NCBI GenBank assembly: GCA_010093485.1 | Contig: MU001514.1 | Location: 168,357 to 232,356, forward strand | Direction of reading: 5' to 3' | Source: Karstenula rhodostoma CBS 690.94 | Lineage: Eukaryota; Ascomycota; Dothideomycetes; Pleosporales; Didymosphaeriaceae | DNA length: 64,000 nt | Shown: positions 21,435 through 33,482 of the stretch, one piece after another | Numbering within the stretch: position 1 is the first letter of the stretch | How the letters are laid out: the number at the start of each line of letters is the position of its first letter | Position numbers and translations under genes: made by a program | Notes under the pieces: model-generated | What the model saw: only the letters and a program-made list of their open reading frames with translations | Told to the model about the DNA's origin: nothing | Database searches by the model: none

Positions 21435-22382
21435 ATGGCGCAACAGCCCGGACACAACAATGTCCCCATGTCAACTCCATCCCGCTCGAAACTTCTTTCC
21501 AGCGGCCTCAAGGACCTTGTGAATAGACACGCTTTAGCGCATCCGCAGAAGGCTCTTACTGTGCAGTTGCACAACGCTGAAGTGCGCGCCAACATGTCGA
21601 GCTCTGCGGGCGGGTTCCCGAAGACGGCGGATACACCGGGTGAGCAGTTTGAGCCACGGCAGACTGCTACCAGTGAAGACTACACGCCGGATCCTTCCAA
21701 GTCGTTGCAACTGAGCCCGGCGAAGCAGCGGCTTGTGGACGATGTGGGTATAGCATACTGCGATATAGACTCGATCAGCTGAACGAGGGGTACAGATCAT
21801 TGCATTGTATAGCTGCCAGCCAACAGTGGAAAGAGTAAAAAGGTACACACCAGACTGCGTGTACGATGACCAGTTTGTGTACGCGAACGATCGCTACAAG
21901 ATGGCGGGACAGTGGTTTGCGTTACCCAAACTGTTCAAGAGCAGCATCAACGAAAGCTACCAAGTCATCCGCTCCGACGATGAGATGATCCAATTCAAGA
22001 ACAAGCAGGTGAGGAATAACACGTCCTACAATGCCGTCAATCATGGGATAAATACTGATATCCACAGTCCTGGACCTTCCGCCTCATTCCCAAGACGGCC
22101 ACCATCACCGGCCTGGTCTCGTTGTCACTGGACCCTGCCACCAAAGACGCCGACTTCATGCAGATTAAATACCACAAGGATCAAGCCAACGACAAAGATT
22201 ACAGCCATGAGGGACTGGGCTTCACGTTCAAGAAGTGGCAGGCTGATAACGTGGTCAAGCATATGGACGCGCCGGAACTGAAGGAGTTCGAGCAGGATAA
22301 AAGTGCGGCTAAGGAGCAGGTGCGGAAATATGGCACGGGCAAGGAGGAGGGTGCTGCGCCGAAGAAAGATTTCACGAACTAG
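21435..22382 (+). CDS. Conserved fungal protein, probable NTF2-like fold, function unknown
   Basis: Three exons (21435-21743, 21796-22008, 22068-22382), introns 52 and 59 nt, 278 aa, all phase 0. Residues 1-100 are polar with no signal peptide and look disordered. From about 104 the protein has 'IIALYSCQPTVERVKRYTPD', then 'YDDQFVYANDRYKMAGQWFA' and 'SWTFRLIPKTATITGLVSLS'. This order of helix, aromatic loop and strands is typical of NTF2-like proteins. The C-terminus is Lys/Glu-rich. I recall close relatives in many ascomycetes but no assigned function. It is convergent with the MOSC fusion gene (237 bp between stops). Confidence 0.82.
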
Positions 22383-22618
22383 CTGGATTGGAAGATACAA
22401 TATCGGATGGAGAATTTGACGTCTGTGGCTAATTCCTCCTCGAAGGTCTGAGAATGCTGAGTTGGATTATACAGGGTTCAAAAAGTCTCTGCAAAGAGTA
22501 TTGACGGATAACTCGTTGATGTCTACGCCCACTAGCACGGCCCCTTGCGACGTGAAAGTATGCCTGTACAATCCAAAAGTGGTCTTTCCCCCCAGGTATC
22601 TAGCAACAGTATCTCGTT

Positions 22619-24480
22619 TCATTCCCCAATCTCTATCTCAATCTTACCAACCCCTCTCGAAACACAACTGAGCATCTCCCCATCCTTCTCTCCAGCACTC
22701 AACGCCGTACCTCTATGCTCCACCTCCCCACACCTCACCCGCACCTTACACGTCCCACAATTGCCAACCTCGCAACTACTACCCACCACATCCCCAAACT
22801 CCCTCTGCAGCACCTCCAACAGCGTCTCCTCCCCCTCCACCACCACCTTCCTCCCTTCCCTATCCCTAACCACAACCTCAAACGGATCCCCCCCAACATC
22901 CGCCCCAAACGCTTCAAAATGGACGTCTTTCTCCCCAAGCCCCGCCTCCCGCGCCGCGCCCACAGCATCATCCATAAGTCTCCTCGGCCCACACACATAC
23001 ACCTGCGAATTCCACGGCATGTTCTCGACAACGCTGCGCACATCCAAGCGCTGCCCCTGCGCCTTATCATACACGACGACCCTCCCCGCCAGCGCCTCCA
23101 GCTGCTTTCGAAACGCCACCTCCTCCGCCCCGCGCACCGCATAGTGCAGCTGGACGTTCAAGTTGACGGCGACCATGTCCTCAACCAGCCACAGGAACGC
23201 CGTAATGCCGATGCCCGCGACGAGGAAAACGTGGCTGCTAGCCATGGCGTTGGGCTGGATGCCCGCCGTGATGGCGCCAACCTGGAGTACGTCGCCCACG
23301 CGCACGCTCTCGTGCAGGTACTTCGACCCGCCGCGGGAGTCATCGGCGCGCGCGATGGCGAGCTCGAAGTGCGCGCTGGACCCGTGCACGATGGAGTAAG
23401 CGCGGACGAGGCCGTTAGGGAGGCGGAGCTTGACGTGGGAGCCTGCTTTGGGGGTGGTGGCGTGGACGTTTCCATCAACAGCCTCGAAGGAGAAGGAGGT
23501 GATGCGGGGTGTCTGCTGGGTCTTTGTTACGACCTTCCACTCTGTCCAGATGACGTTTTTCTTCTTAATGGGATCTTCGAGCTTGGAAAGACGCCGCCTT
23601 AACACGCCTTTGATCTCCTCGGTTAGTTCCTCCACGCCGAGTAGATGCCGCATCTCAGCGGCCCCTTCCATCCCCCGGTACAACACCCCCTGCACCCGCT
23701 CCAGCGTCCACGCAGCGTACGGCCTCTCCACAAGCTGCACCTCCATCCCCGCGCGCACCCAGCCCTCGCTCAGGACGCGGAAATACCACCCCGTGCGGCT
23801 CAGCCGCGTCGTCTCGGGCGCGAAGTTCTTGAGGCCGAAGCGGTGGTTGAGCTTGAAGCAGGGCTGGCGGGGCTGCGAGACCTGCAGGGTGAGAGGTGTG
23901 GGTGAGGTGGAGGGGCCGACGGCGAAGACGTCGCCGATGCAGATGTTGCGCTCGTTGAGGTGCAAGAAGACGAGGTTCTCGCCGAAGGCGCCGGGGGTGA
24001 AGCGGGGGGCTGCGGCCGGATGGTCGGTTTGCCAGGTTGGGTAGTGGGCGCTGCAGTCTGATGGGAGTTAGGAAGGATGACCCAAGACAAGTCTGGAGAT
24101 AGGTGGTTGAGGTGTATGGGGTTGCCTACATGCGTGAACAGCTTTCGTAGGCCCACCGTGGAACGTCATATCGTGCTCGTCGCCATCCAACCCGGTCTTG
24201 CCGACCCAGATAGAACCGTCAACAATACTCTTATCAATACCAGATTCGATCGTCAGGCCGGGCATGGGTTTCATCTTGCCGCGGCGGACCTTCGTTCATA
24301 TTAGCGGAGCCGTACACAAAGGTAATCTGCACTGCGTGGTATGTATAACCCAGAAAAGCGGCCTGTAAAGAGCTGCCAGTCGAAAGGGGATTGCATGAAG
24401 AAGCAGAAATATTGTACGCCTACCTCGACAATGACATCCCGTTCAAGCGGAGCATGTAGATCCACGATTGGCACCACCAT
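22619..24480 (-). CDS. MOSC - ferredoxin reductase - [2Fe-2S] ferredoxin fusion protein
   Basis: Three exons (24480-24424, 24289-24130, 24057-22619), introns 134 and 72 nt, 551 aa. Residues 1-200 are a MOSC domain ('GKMKPMPG', 'GLDGDEHDMTFHGGPTKAVH', 'FTPGAFGENL'), a fold that handles molybdenum cofactor-linked sulfur chemistry. Residues 235-450 are a flavin/NAD(P)H reductase ('RAYSIV' flavin motif, 'VAGIGITAF', 'CGPRRLMDD'). The last 90 residues are a plant-type ferredoxin with the cluster C-x4-C-x2-C (SSCEVGNCGTCKV) and a distal Cys (LSCVSR). The order resembles bacterial MOSC-reductase proteins such as YcbX/YiiM-type systems, which act in N-hydroxylated compound reduction; that role here is inference. 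No targeting peptide is obvious. The tiny first exon (19 aa) is needed for the MOSC N-terminus. Confidence 0.9.
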
Positions 24481-25015
24481 CTTTACGTGACTACAGTCCA
24501 GTTAATCCTACCGTACACCCTTCCTCCAACTACATACATACTTCAGAAGCTTTCTAATGCGTTTGAAGTGTAGCTAGCTACCTTATCAAACCAGACAACC
24601 CTCAAGAAAGGTCTTCGCTTGGGATTGTGTGATTCAGAGCGGAAGCGGAGTCAAGACCTGGGGGTTGCAAATTCGTAAAAAAACACAGAACACACACCAC
24701 AAAAGAGATAAAAAGGAAACAAAGTACGCGAAGCGCGATAGATCCAGCAAGGGCAGGTCGTGTTAGTAAGGATACAGGCCTGGCTCGGTACTGTTGTGGC
24801 TTACGCGAGCATCCACCAATCACAGACTTGGAATACCACGGCGTAAGCGGGTATCAGCATGCGCTTGGGTCCACGACATAGAGCATTGCAAAGTTGATTG
24901 ATTGTTCCCCGCAAAACTCCTACAAATGCTCAATGTCCTCATCTCCTGAATTTACATATACACGTGTCCATTTCTTCATATCTATCGCGTTTCCCAACGT
25001 TCCTCGCTTAGACGA
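24481..25015. other. Intergenic between the MOSC fusion gene and lhs1
   Basis: About 535 bp upstream of the MOSC start and downstream of the lhs1 stop. No gene or repeat recognised. Confidence 0.5.
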
Positions 25016-28000
25016 CTATAGCTCATCGTGGACATCCTTCTCCTTCTCCGCATCCTCATCCGCCTTCTTAGTCTGCATAGTGTCCATAAGCTTCTTGATT
25101 GCCTCGTTGATCTCCTCCTCGCTCGCACTATCGGGCAAGTCTAGCTTCGTCTTCAGCTTGCCATCCTGATCCAGAATCTCTTCCGGGTGGTCAAAGTTCG
25201 CGAACTTGACGTTGTCCTTCTTAACGCCAGCCTTCTCGAACGCCTCCTCGAGCTTTTCCTGGGCAGAGCCCTTGTCACCCTTCTTCGGCTTCTTGTTCTT
25301 CTTGGGCTTCTTGGTGATAGGCTTCTTAGGCTTAGGAGCGTTGTAGATGCGCGCCTTCTTCATCATAATCTGGATGACCGCGTTGCTGAGCTTCTCGCCC
25401 TCGGCGTTGATGTCCTTGACTGAAGCGGCTGGGTCGTCGCTTTCTGTGAGCTTCTTCTGCGCAACTTGCTTCTCTTCGAGCCACTTGCTGGCATTCTCAT
25501 ACGTCCCTTGGACGAAGGTCAGATCCTCTTCAGTGTAGATGATCGGGACTTCGGTGGGCTCGGTGGCGGCGGAAGACTCAGATGCGGATGCATGGGGATC
25601 TTCCTCGAGATCATCTAGCGAATCGGCCGACGCGGAAGAAGATGGTGATTCGGTGCTGGAAGCAGAGGCCTTGCTTGCGGCCTCAGCAGACTTGGACAAA
25701 GCGACCTTCTGATCATTGATCTGGGCCTTGACCAGGTCAATAGCGGTCTTAACATCGGCGAGATTGGCCTCGAAGTTTTTGATGGCTCCCGGGCGCTCGA
25801 CGGAGTCTGTCTTGCGCTTCAGAATCGGCTTAACGATATCCTCGAGCTCCGTGAGCTTGGACTTCAGAGTCTTGTAATCAGCATCCTGGCCCTCAGCGTA
25901 GATCCAGTCGGAGGCAGCGCTGAGCTTCTCTTCGAGCGTAGAGCGAACAGCATCAGTGGACGCGGAAATGAATGACTCGTCCTCTAGGTAGTCGCGGGAC
26001 TTGTAGGTGAACGCTTCGAGGGCGTTCAAGATCTCTTCGCGGTTACGACGAGCCTTGTCAGAGTCGTCAAAAGCAGTGAGCCTACCCTCGTTAGTATATG
26101 TGAGATGTTGTAGATGAATCAGGGGCTTACCTGTCCTGCATACGCTTGAACTCCTTGCGAGGGTGTTTCTCGTATCCCTGCTGTTTAATCGTATAGGTGA
26201 TCGCAGATCGCACCGTCTTCTTCTTGGGAACAGCGTCAGAGGCCGACGCATCAGCAGCACCAGAGGTAGAAGAGGAAGAGCCTGAGGATGTCTTGGACGA
26301 CTTGGACTTAGACGACTTCTTGGAAGAGGATTTCGAAGATGACTTCGATGATGAAGCGGACTCGGAAGCGCTTTCGCCATCCTTCAACGGCTCCTGATCC
26401 TTCTTGTCGCCCATACCGAAGAAGTTCTTGACACCATCGACGATGCCAGTCTTGACCTCCGTTTCGCAAGTAACCCATGCAGAAGTTACCTCAGGCTCGC
26501 CAGTGATGGGGCTGAGCCGGACCTGAACGTAGTTGTTGAAGCTGTCACGGTCGCAGCTTTCCTTGTCGATCAACTCGGTGACGGCCCTGGTGAGATTTCC
26601 GCTCGCAAAGTGGAGGGTAGGCTGCTTGACGACCTCGCCGTTAGGCCCAGGGGTAGCCTGGTAGATTGTGAACTCGAACTCGCCCATCATCTGGAAAGGC
26701 AGGTCCTTGGTGGCTCCGATCTTGGTGGATGGCGAGAAGATCTTCTGGTCGCGCTCCTTCAGATTGAACATGTACTGGATGCCATGAGTGTAGCCCTGGG
26801 TATCCGCATCGCGAATCTCCTTGACGCGGAATGAGGGGCTAAGACCGGCAGCCTTGAAGGCAGCACCGAACACTGCGGCTTCGTCCGAATTGACGTTAGC
26901 CTTGATCTTGGACTTGCCGACGAGGGCCTCGAGACGGGCTTGGATGAAAGGAGTACGAGTGGCACCGCCGTGAACAATGACGGCGTCGATGTCAGAAAGC
27001 TCCAGACCAGCGACTTGAAGAGCGCGAGTGATGGGACCCTCTACGCGAGAAGCGTAGTCTGTGGCTAGTTCCTCAAGCTTGGAGCGAGAGATCTTGTAGC
27101 GAAAGTCGACATCCTCAAAGAAGCTCTCGAAGAAAGACGAGGTCTCCGTGTTGGCGCTAAGAACCTGTCGGACCCTCTCAGACTCCTTCCAGAGCTTTGC
27201 AGCGGTTCGTCCGTGAGCCTTGACCTTGTCCGCGGTGATAGATGCGCTCTTTGCACCCGGGAGCTCGACGAACGAGGAGATCATGTCTTCAATGATGAGG
27301 GCGTTGAGCGCGTCACCACCAAGCGTCTTGTCCCAGCCAGCGCCGATGACTTGGACCTCCTGAACAGTCTTGTTGTACCGGCCCACATCCTTGACACTCC
27401 GACCCTGAAACTTGATTACAGTCGCAGACGCGGATCCAGCGCCCATGTCGTAAACGAGGTTAATCTCTGGCTTGCCCCCCTCGTTTACAACGGGGAACGT
27501 CCGGCTCATTGCGTAGTTGATGCCAACAGCCAACCCATCGCTGACCACATTCAAGACATTCAAGCCCGCCAGTCTCGCCGAGACCTCCAGGGCCCTCCTC
27601 TCCTCAACAGTGTAGAACGGCGGAACCGTAAAGACAACCTCCGACACATCGCCGCCCGCCAACGCCCTCGCATTGTCCCTCACATTCTTCAGTTCCATGG
27701 CCAGAAGCTCCTCGACAGAGAACGGCTTCTCCTCCGCCGCGAACACGCCGCTCCGCAGCGCAACCGTCTTCCTGTCCTCCAAGCCCTCGACTTGGAGCGC
27801 GGGGTATCGCGATTTGTACACGTGGACATTGTCGCCCTCGCTGCTCACACCAAGCAACTGCTTCAGATTGGGGTATACATCGCCGGGGAACCGCGCAGCC
27901 AGAGCCACGGCATCGCTACCATAGAAGCGCTCGGGGAACTCGCCTGCCGGAAGCGGACCGCTCTTCAGCGGCTTGAAAGCGACAGCGGAGGTTTCTTTCC

Positions 28001-28193
28001 GCTTGGAGTCTTTGGTGAGGACGATCTCGAGGGGGATGCCAGGCTTGACGAGCGCGGCTTTGAGGTATTCGGTGCCTAGGTCGATACCCAGGACGGCTGA
28101 GGCGGCGGATGCGGTCGACGAGAAGAGGAATACGAGGCCGAGGAAAACTGCGGCAGGAGACAAATTGTGTCTCCGACGGCCGGGAGGAGCCAT
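25016..28193 (-). CDS. lhs1: ER-lumen Hsp110/Grp170-type Hsp70 chaperone Lhs1
   Basis: Nucleotide-exchange factor for BiP/Kar2 and holdase in the ER lumen (known for yeast Lhs1). Two exons (28193-26131 and 26081-25016) with a 49-nt intron (branch ACTAAC) give 1042 aa. The signal peptide is residues 1-30 (MAPPGRRR then 'VFLGLVFLFSSTASA'). The Hsp70 ATPase domain begins 'VLGIDLGTEYLKAALVKPG' and includes 'VFTVPPFYTVEERRA', 'LVYDMGAGSASATV' and 'VIVHGGATRTPFIQ'. A Ser/Lys-rich linker lies near 615-665. The C-terminal part is a long helical extension ending in HDEL, a perfect ER-retrieval signal. The ATG at 28193 is chosen because the upstream extension begins at CTG. Confidence 0.96.
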
Positions 28194-28813
28194 TGTGCGA
28201 ATGCTGAGTCGAGTCTGTGGGGTGGTGTGCGGTCGACGCAGCAAATGCGGTGTGAGGTGGGATGCCTCTACGAAGTGGCGGTGGGGAAGCCGATGCGCCG
28301 CACAGATATTGGCTATGCTTTGAACTTGAACTTGATAAAGGAAAGGAAGGGAGCAGTATCCCAGGGTGTGAGCTATATGTACATAAGACGTAGAGAGCGG
28401 CGGGTGGAAGCTTGCACGGAATGTTTAAATGTCGGAGGTAGCTACCCTGTTCGCGGGCCTTCGAGCCAGGTGGCTCTTTGGCCGAAAATGACAGATTGAC
28501 TTGCGCGCGCGCCACGACCTCGACCACGACCGCTCGGGCACCGTGTCTGCATGGGTTCAAAACAAGTGGCCATTCAATTTGCCGCCGACTAGAAGCTTGT
28601 TGCATAGAACTCGTTCCTAGATACAAGCAGAGTCCTCCATCTCCCAATCCTCTGCTGCACGAAGCTGTCCGGCTATTGGCCAATCAGAGGGCTCACCCCT
28701 CCGCTCTCCGCCTGCCTATGTCTACACTTTCACGACGTGTACCTACTCAGCTCTCAGACTCCTGGCACACACATAGAGCCTGCTAGTATGACTCAACCAC
28801 ATGACCCCAACGG
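28194..28813. promoter_or_regulatory. lhs1 promoter region with candidate UPRE and CCAAT palindrome
   Basis: Between the lhs1 start and the sideroflexin stop. CAGGGTG (28362-28368) fits a relaxed CAGNGTG unfolded-protein response element. The perfect palindrome ATTGGCCAAT (28675-28684) contains two CCAAT boxes. Both are short and could be chance. UPR control is expected for an ER chaperone. Confidence 0.3.
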
Positions 28814-30115
28814 TTATATTCCGCGGTTAAACTCCACCAAGCCGTCCCTTCCTCCACGCTCATGGAATTCATCCTCCAGTGACTTGGCGCTGACGGCCTG
28901 TCGCTGAGGGAATGCAGCAAGTGCCAGTGGCAGTGCAAATACACTCGTCGCGAAGATGAGACCTATCTTTCGTTAATATGTGAACTACACAACCGCCTGC
29001 TGCCTGCCTGAAAGACTCACCAAGATTCACGGGCGTTGTCATCCTTGGCCTCTGCTTCAGCCACTCTGTCTTCTGCAGCCGTACGAGGATAAGGGGCGGC
29101 AGGACCATAACTGGCGTCGCGTTCAATACCCGGCTTATTGCTGTCTCGCCGACCGCAAGCGTTGCTGCCTTCTTGCTCTTGCCCAGAGCTTCCACCTTCA
29201 GCTCACCCTTCTCCACCCGCAGCTTCTCGTCCTCAGTCAGAACCGGGTATACGTCGATGCCCTTCCGTATCTCCTCACCACGCATCAGGAACACGTTCAA
29301 CACACCAGCGCACGCGACAGCCGCGAATGGTACTAGACGTCCGGCGATCAACTTGGCATTTGGAGAAAGGCGCTTCAGGCGGGGTACTGTAGAGTTCAGG
29401 CCGAGCGCAACACCGCAAGATGCGCCCACGGCGATGAAATATGACTTGACGATGGCCGAGGTAGGTAGCGGGGTCGATTTGTTCGCGTTCGAGTAGTTGA
29501 TAGCCACGTTGAGGGACTGGTTCACAACCTGCCAGCCGAGCGTTCCTGCAGTCTACGCATTCTTAGCAGCCATTCAGGCATCTTCGATTACGTTACGTAC
29601 CCCAAGCCCTGGTGAGAGCATGCCGCCTGTGACTATCAGGTTAGACAGCGCGAAGGCAGACATCCTGAAGGGCAGGACAACAGGCTCTCCCGTATCTATT
29701 CTGCATCAACGCTTGTCCTCGCTGTTCTTCGACCTCCAACAGCTCGTACCCGGATGTATCGTAGAATCGATAATCTTCTTCGCCTGCCATAGCTCGGGTG
29801 TCATCTCCCGCATTTTCCCCGTCTTGTACGCGGTGACGAGTTGTTTCGCATTTTCGAGGCCGGCGGACGATGTGAGGAGCGTTCTGCACCGCACTTGTTA
29901 GCCACAATCTTGACCCAGGAAAAGCGTACGCATGGTCTGCAAGGGAGACGAGACAGTGGTACTCACCACCCGGTACACTGGGAAAGAAGCCCACCCGCGC
30001 GGCAATCTCACCTTGGATCAGAAACGTTTGCGCAATGCTGCACACGGCCCCAGTAAGTGCTCAGGTCATACTGGGAGGCTGGCAGGTCGCGATTGCCCGG
30101 CAGTGAGGACGTCAT
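28814..30115 (-). CDS. fsf1: Sideroflexin, mitochondrial serine/amino-acid carrier
   Basis: Mitochondrial inner-membrane carrier of the sideroflexin family (serine transport for one-carbon metabolism in mammals; Fsf1 in yeast). Five exons (30115-30012, 29883-29750, 29695-29601, 29552-29021, 28962-28814) with introns of 128, 54, 48 and 58 nt give 337 aa, the usual family length. Family blocks are intact across every splice: 'DLSTYWGRV', 'TSSAGLENAKQLV', 'MTPELWQAKKIIDSTIHPD', 'LPFRMSAF', 'NQSLNVAINYSNANKS', and the tail ending 'GLVEFNRGI'. The helical core has about five hydrophobic segments and no cleavable presequence, as is normal for the family. The start is the first ATG before 'TSSLPGNRDLPASQYDL'. 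Confidence 0.93.
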
Positions 30116-30527
30116 TGCGGCGGTCACTCTAGAGAGCAAACGTAGTGGAACCTGCAAGAAAGCTGCCGGTCTGTGAACGTTGCGGTGTATGCGGGGGAGC
30201 TCGTGGGAAATCTCACCGCTATCGGCGCTATGACCTAGTCCAGCGCACGATACGCGCGACCACAGATGCAACGAAGCGACGCCGATGACGGGCCTCTTTC
30301 AGAACAACTTCACAAAGGGAGCACTGGTGGAAACGCAAAAACACCACAATATGTTTGAGTATTAAGTTTGGATTACATACATATGCTACGTACATTTTCT
30401 AATCTTCCCTTTCCCTTTATCATCCATTTGACTGGATCATTACCTATCTTCCCGTTCCCAAACCTTTTTTTCAACCGTAGGTGAATCCAGAAAAGCATCG
30501 TGAATGATGCATTCAATGCCAAACATG

Positions 30528-30530
<3 letters not shown>
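30116..30530. other. 5' flank of the sideroflexin gene
   Basis: About 415 bp, AT-richer to the right. No gene found. Confidence 0.5.
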
Positions 30531-30558
<28 letters not shown>

Positions 30559-30710
30559 TGAGAGATCTAATAGTAATTTATTTATTTAATACTATACCTA
30601 TTACTTATCTCTAGAGTTAAAGCTATATTATTTATACCTAAAATCTAGAAAAAANNNNNNNNNNNNNNNNGGTTTATTTTAAAAAAAAAAAAAAAAAAAA
30701 ATACAAATTG
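30531..30710 (+). mobile_element. AT-rich insertion bounded by a duplicated poly(A)-TACAAATTG, containing an assembly gap
   Basis: An A-run of at least 21 followed by TACAAATTG occurs twice, ending at 30560 and 30710. Between them lie about 95 bp of very AT-rich DNA, 16 N, and GGTTTATTTT just before the second A-run. The left body has an inverted repeat (AGAGAT...AGTAAT against ATTACT...ATCTCT). Two readings are possible. It may be an insertion with a long target duplication, or an assembly join where both contig ends carry the same homopolymer. Confidence 0.45.
30655..30670. other. Assembly gap, 16 N
   Basis: Sixteen unresolved bases. Their true length is unknown. Confidence 0.99.
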
Positions 30711-30789
30711 CAATGCAACGCCGGGGCAATATATACAGTGCAAATGCCATCTCCGATTTCGCGGAAAGGTCGTGTCAACATGTCGAAGC

Positions 30790-33482
30790 TTATTTCTTTT
30801 TCTTGTCCTTCTTGTCCTTTTTGTTGGGGACCGATTCAAGGATTGAGTCGAAGGTCTTGTTCGGGTCGTGCATAGATGAAAGTCTCATCATGGGGGAGTT
30901 GCTGCCAGGAGAGGGAGCAGCGCCTCCCGGCGCAAAGCCTGGAGGAAGAGGCAGAGCTTCCAGGCCGAGGTTCATCACGCTCTCACGTCGACGGTCACTT
31001 TGTTGACTCTCGGATCGAGGCCGCGGTATCGCTGATGAGGCGTCGAGGAACCCTGGTGGAGGTGGCAAAGGGGCCGCGTTCATCTCGGGCATAGCTGCGT
31101 TCAAAGGCGTGTCGTTCTGCGCCCATTTCGCTGCCATTTCCCAGCAGTGAGACCGGCGGAAGACGCCTTCAACTCCGTTCTCGACGACATCGGTCGGCAA
31201 GCTTACTACTTGCGAGCCTCCGGCAACGCCAAACCAGGTTCGCGCGCGCGAAGTATCCTCGCGACCCCAAGGAGATCCGGCCCGTGGTACCTCACAAAGG
31301 AAGTACTCTACACCGTCGGTAAATTGAACGCCAGGCGCGTCGATGACCAACATGGGCAAAGACTGAATCACAGCATAGAGGAAGAGCCATTGACCTGCCC
31401 TTAGTTCGTAAAGCTCTTCCATGGTGCAACCAGAAGCCTGCTTTTGCTCAAAGTGCCGGAACGCGTCTAAGAATGGAGTATTCTTCTCGGAGTCTGCATT
31501 ATGCGCAGCCTTGATCATCCGCGCAATCTGGTCCTTGCTGAGTTTCTTGCCACGGGATTTTGCGTCCTTCTTCCTGTCACCGGAAGGATAGTCCTTGTTG
31601 ACTTCCCTCAGCGTGGGGTACAACGGTATATCGAAAGGTATCGGCGGTTGCACTGGGGGTGTGCTGCGATCGTACTCGCTCAAAACCTTGCGCATGGCAA
31701 GCGCTGCAATCGATTCAAAGTCTGTCCGTTCGTCTTCGCTCATGAAACCATCGGCTGTACGGTTGGTAAGGTTCGTTCGATCCACTAGCAGATCGTAGAG
31801 GTCGGACAGGTCATGGTAGATTTCCAGCAATACCAGACGATTCAGCCCGCTTGTAGTGAGATTGTTCTTCTTTGACCGCGCTTTAGGCAACCAACCTCCA
31901 TATTTTGACTTGTAGTAGTCCACTGCAAATGAACGTGTACTCATGAACGCCGACTTCCATTTACCAAATCGCACTGCCTTTTTCTCATCCGCCATGGCAG
32001 AATTCATGATGCCAGCAAACATGGCAGGAAACTCGAACTCTTTGAGTTTATCGTTGATGTTCTTTTCTCGGTTATCCAAGTCCAAAGCTGCGCGAGCTAG
32101 ACGTGTACCCGTCTTAGGGCTGATCAGATTGTATTTGGGATCGTTGAGTTCCTTGATACTGTCAAATTTGCCCACGGCATGGACGAACCCTTCGGTGTAC
32201 AAAGACATGGATCGCATCCTCTCTCCGAGAACAATAGCTTCAATGGCCTTTACCCGGCTCTGTCGAACATCCGCCAGGTACAACTCGTCGACGTAGCTGT
32301 TGAAGCTCGACGCGGCAACCTCGCCGTAAGTAGACCCGTCTACATTGGAAAAATTGTAATGCTGAAGAATGTCGGCTATGCGCATAAAGATGTCAAAAAT
32401 CCCGGAGTGGCGCTGGGTAGCCACCAACGACTGCCCAATGAGGAACGCGAAGAAGTTGCGGTAGGAAACGAGGGTGTCGATGTCCTTTGTAATCAATTTG
32501 GGCTCAGAGTTAGTGGGCGTGATGGGAGCTTGATCGGTCGACAAGGCGATGGGCATGTACAAGTGCTTTTCCGAGTGATCGTCCTCGGTCGCGTCGCTGA
32601 GCGCTCTCGATCCTTTTGATCCTTCGGGACTGTCTATTACGCTGGCCTCCGGGGAGCCAGTGCGCGAAGGGTTTCCGTATGTGGCAGACGAATTGCGTAC
32701 GGAGCGGTCGGGAAATTCAGCGGTTTCGCTGTACAGTTGCCCATGTAGCAACCTCGTCATGAACGGAGAGGATGCATATACAGAAGAATCTATGCGGAAC
32801 GAAGGGCCGTTGTCGGAAGTGCGCGGAAAGAGGTATACGAAGGTATCGCCATTGTCGTCCCACAGTTCGGGGACCTGTCAAGCTCGTCAGCCTCGGCCAA
32901 GCAGCCCATGTCGGAAAGACTTACCCTCTCGCCGTTCAACAGCATGGTCAAACTGTATTCGACCTTCCCTTTGTGCCCAACGACCCATGCCAACGGGCCG
33001 TCGAGACGAGCGTCCTGCACGCGCTCATCGCTGCTCTCTCCGTAGCCGAACAACCTACTGCGACGCTTACTCCGCTTGAGCTCTGCGTCTGTGGCGGGCG
33101 CGAGCAGACCCGCAGAGGGTGTGCGGGGTGTGACAGGTCTGCTCTTGCTCAGTCGGCCGGGGGAGCTACTTCGCGAGTTTGGGTTGGAGCTGGTAAGAGG
33201 CGGTGGCGGCTGGAGAGGTTCGAAAGCGGCAGCTAAGGAATCGACGGTCTGGATGGTGGGCGTTCTGGCGGGAACTGGCGGAGTTTGGGAAGGAGCAGGA
33301 TAGTCGGGTGTCAACGAGTGCGAGGTGATGCGCTTTCTTACTTTTGACAGACGGCGGCTCGATTCCGAGGATGCAGCAGAGCTCGGTTCCTTTGTTTCCT
33401 TGGCCTCTTTCGAGTCGGAGGAGCCCATGGAGAAGAGCGACGAGAGCCTGCGGCCCGTATTCTTTTTGGGTGCGCTCAGCAT
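30790..33482 (-). CDS. Large conserved filamentous-fungal protein (DUF8004-like), function unknown
   Basis: Two exons (33482-32925, 32874-30790) with a 50-nt phase-0 intron give 880 aa. Residues 1-140 are Ser/Pro-rich and disordered with basic patches ('RRLSKVRKRITSHSL'). A short beta-rich segment follows ('GPLAWVVGHKGKVEYSLTML', 'VPELWDDNGDTFVYLFP'). From about 290 to 760 the protein is mostly helical with conserved-looking blocks ('YRNFFAFLIGQSLVATQRH', 'DELYLADVRQSRVKAIEAIV', 'LRAGQWLFLYAVIQSLPMLV'). The C-terminus is Pro-rich and ends in a Lys run (KKDKKDKKKK). No signal peptide or membrane helix is seen. I recall this architecture as a fungal family listed as DUF8004; the name is from memory. 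Its start lies 1041 bp from the divergent aminotransferase gene. Confidence 0.88.

Noticed and set aside
26127..28244. Lhs1 starting 17 codons upstream of the ATG at 28193
   Set aside because: The extension opens at CTG, and the ATG at 28193 gives a textbook signal peptide.
31247..31260. A 14-base match (GCGCGCGAAGTATC) to the short dispersed repeat inside an exon
   Set aside because: It lies within the coding sequence of the 880-aa gene ('DTSRARTW'), shows no further similarity on either side and no flanking duplication, so it is probably chance.
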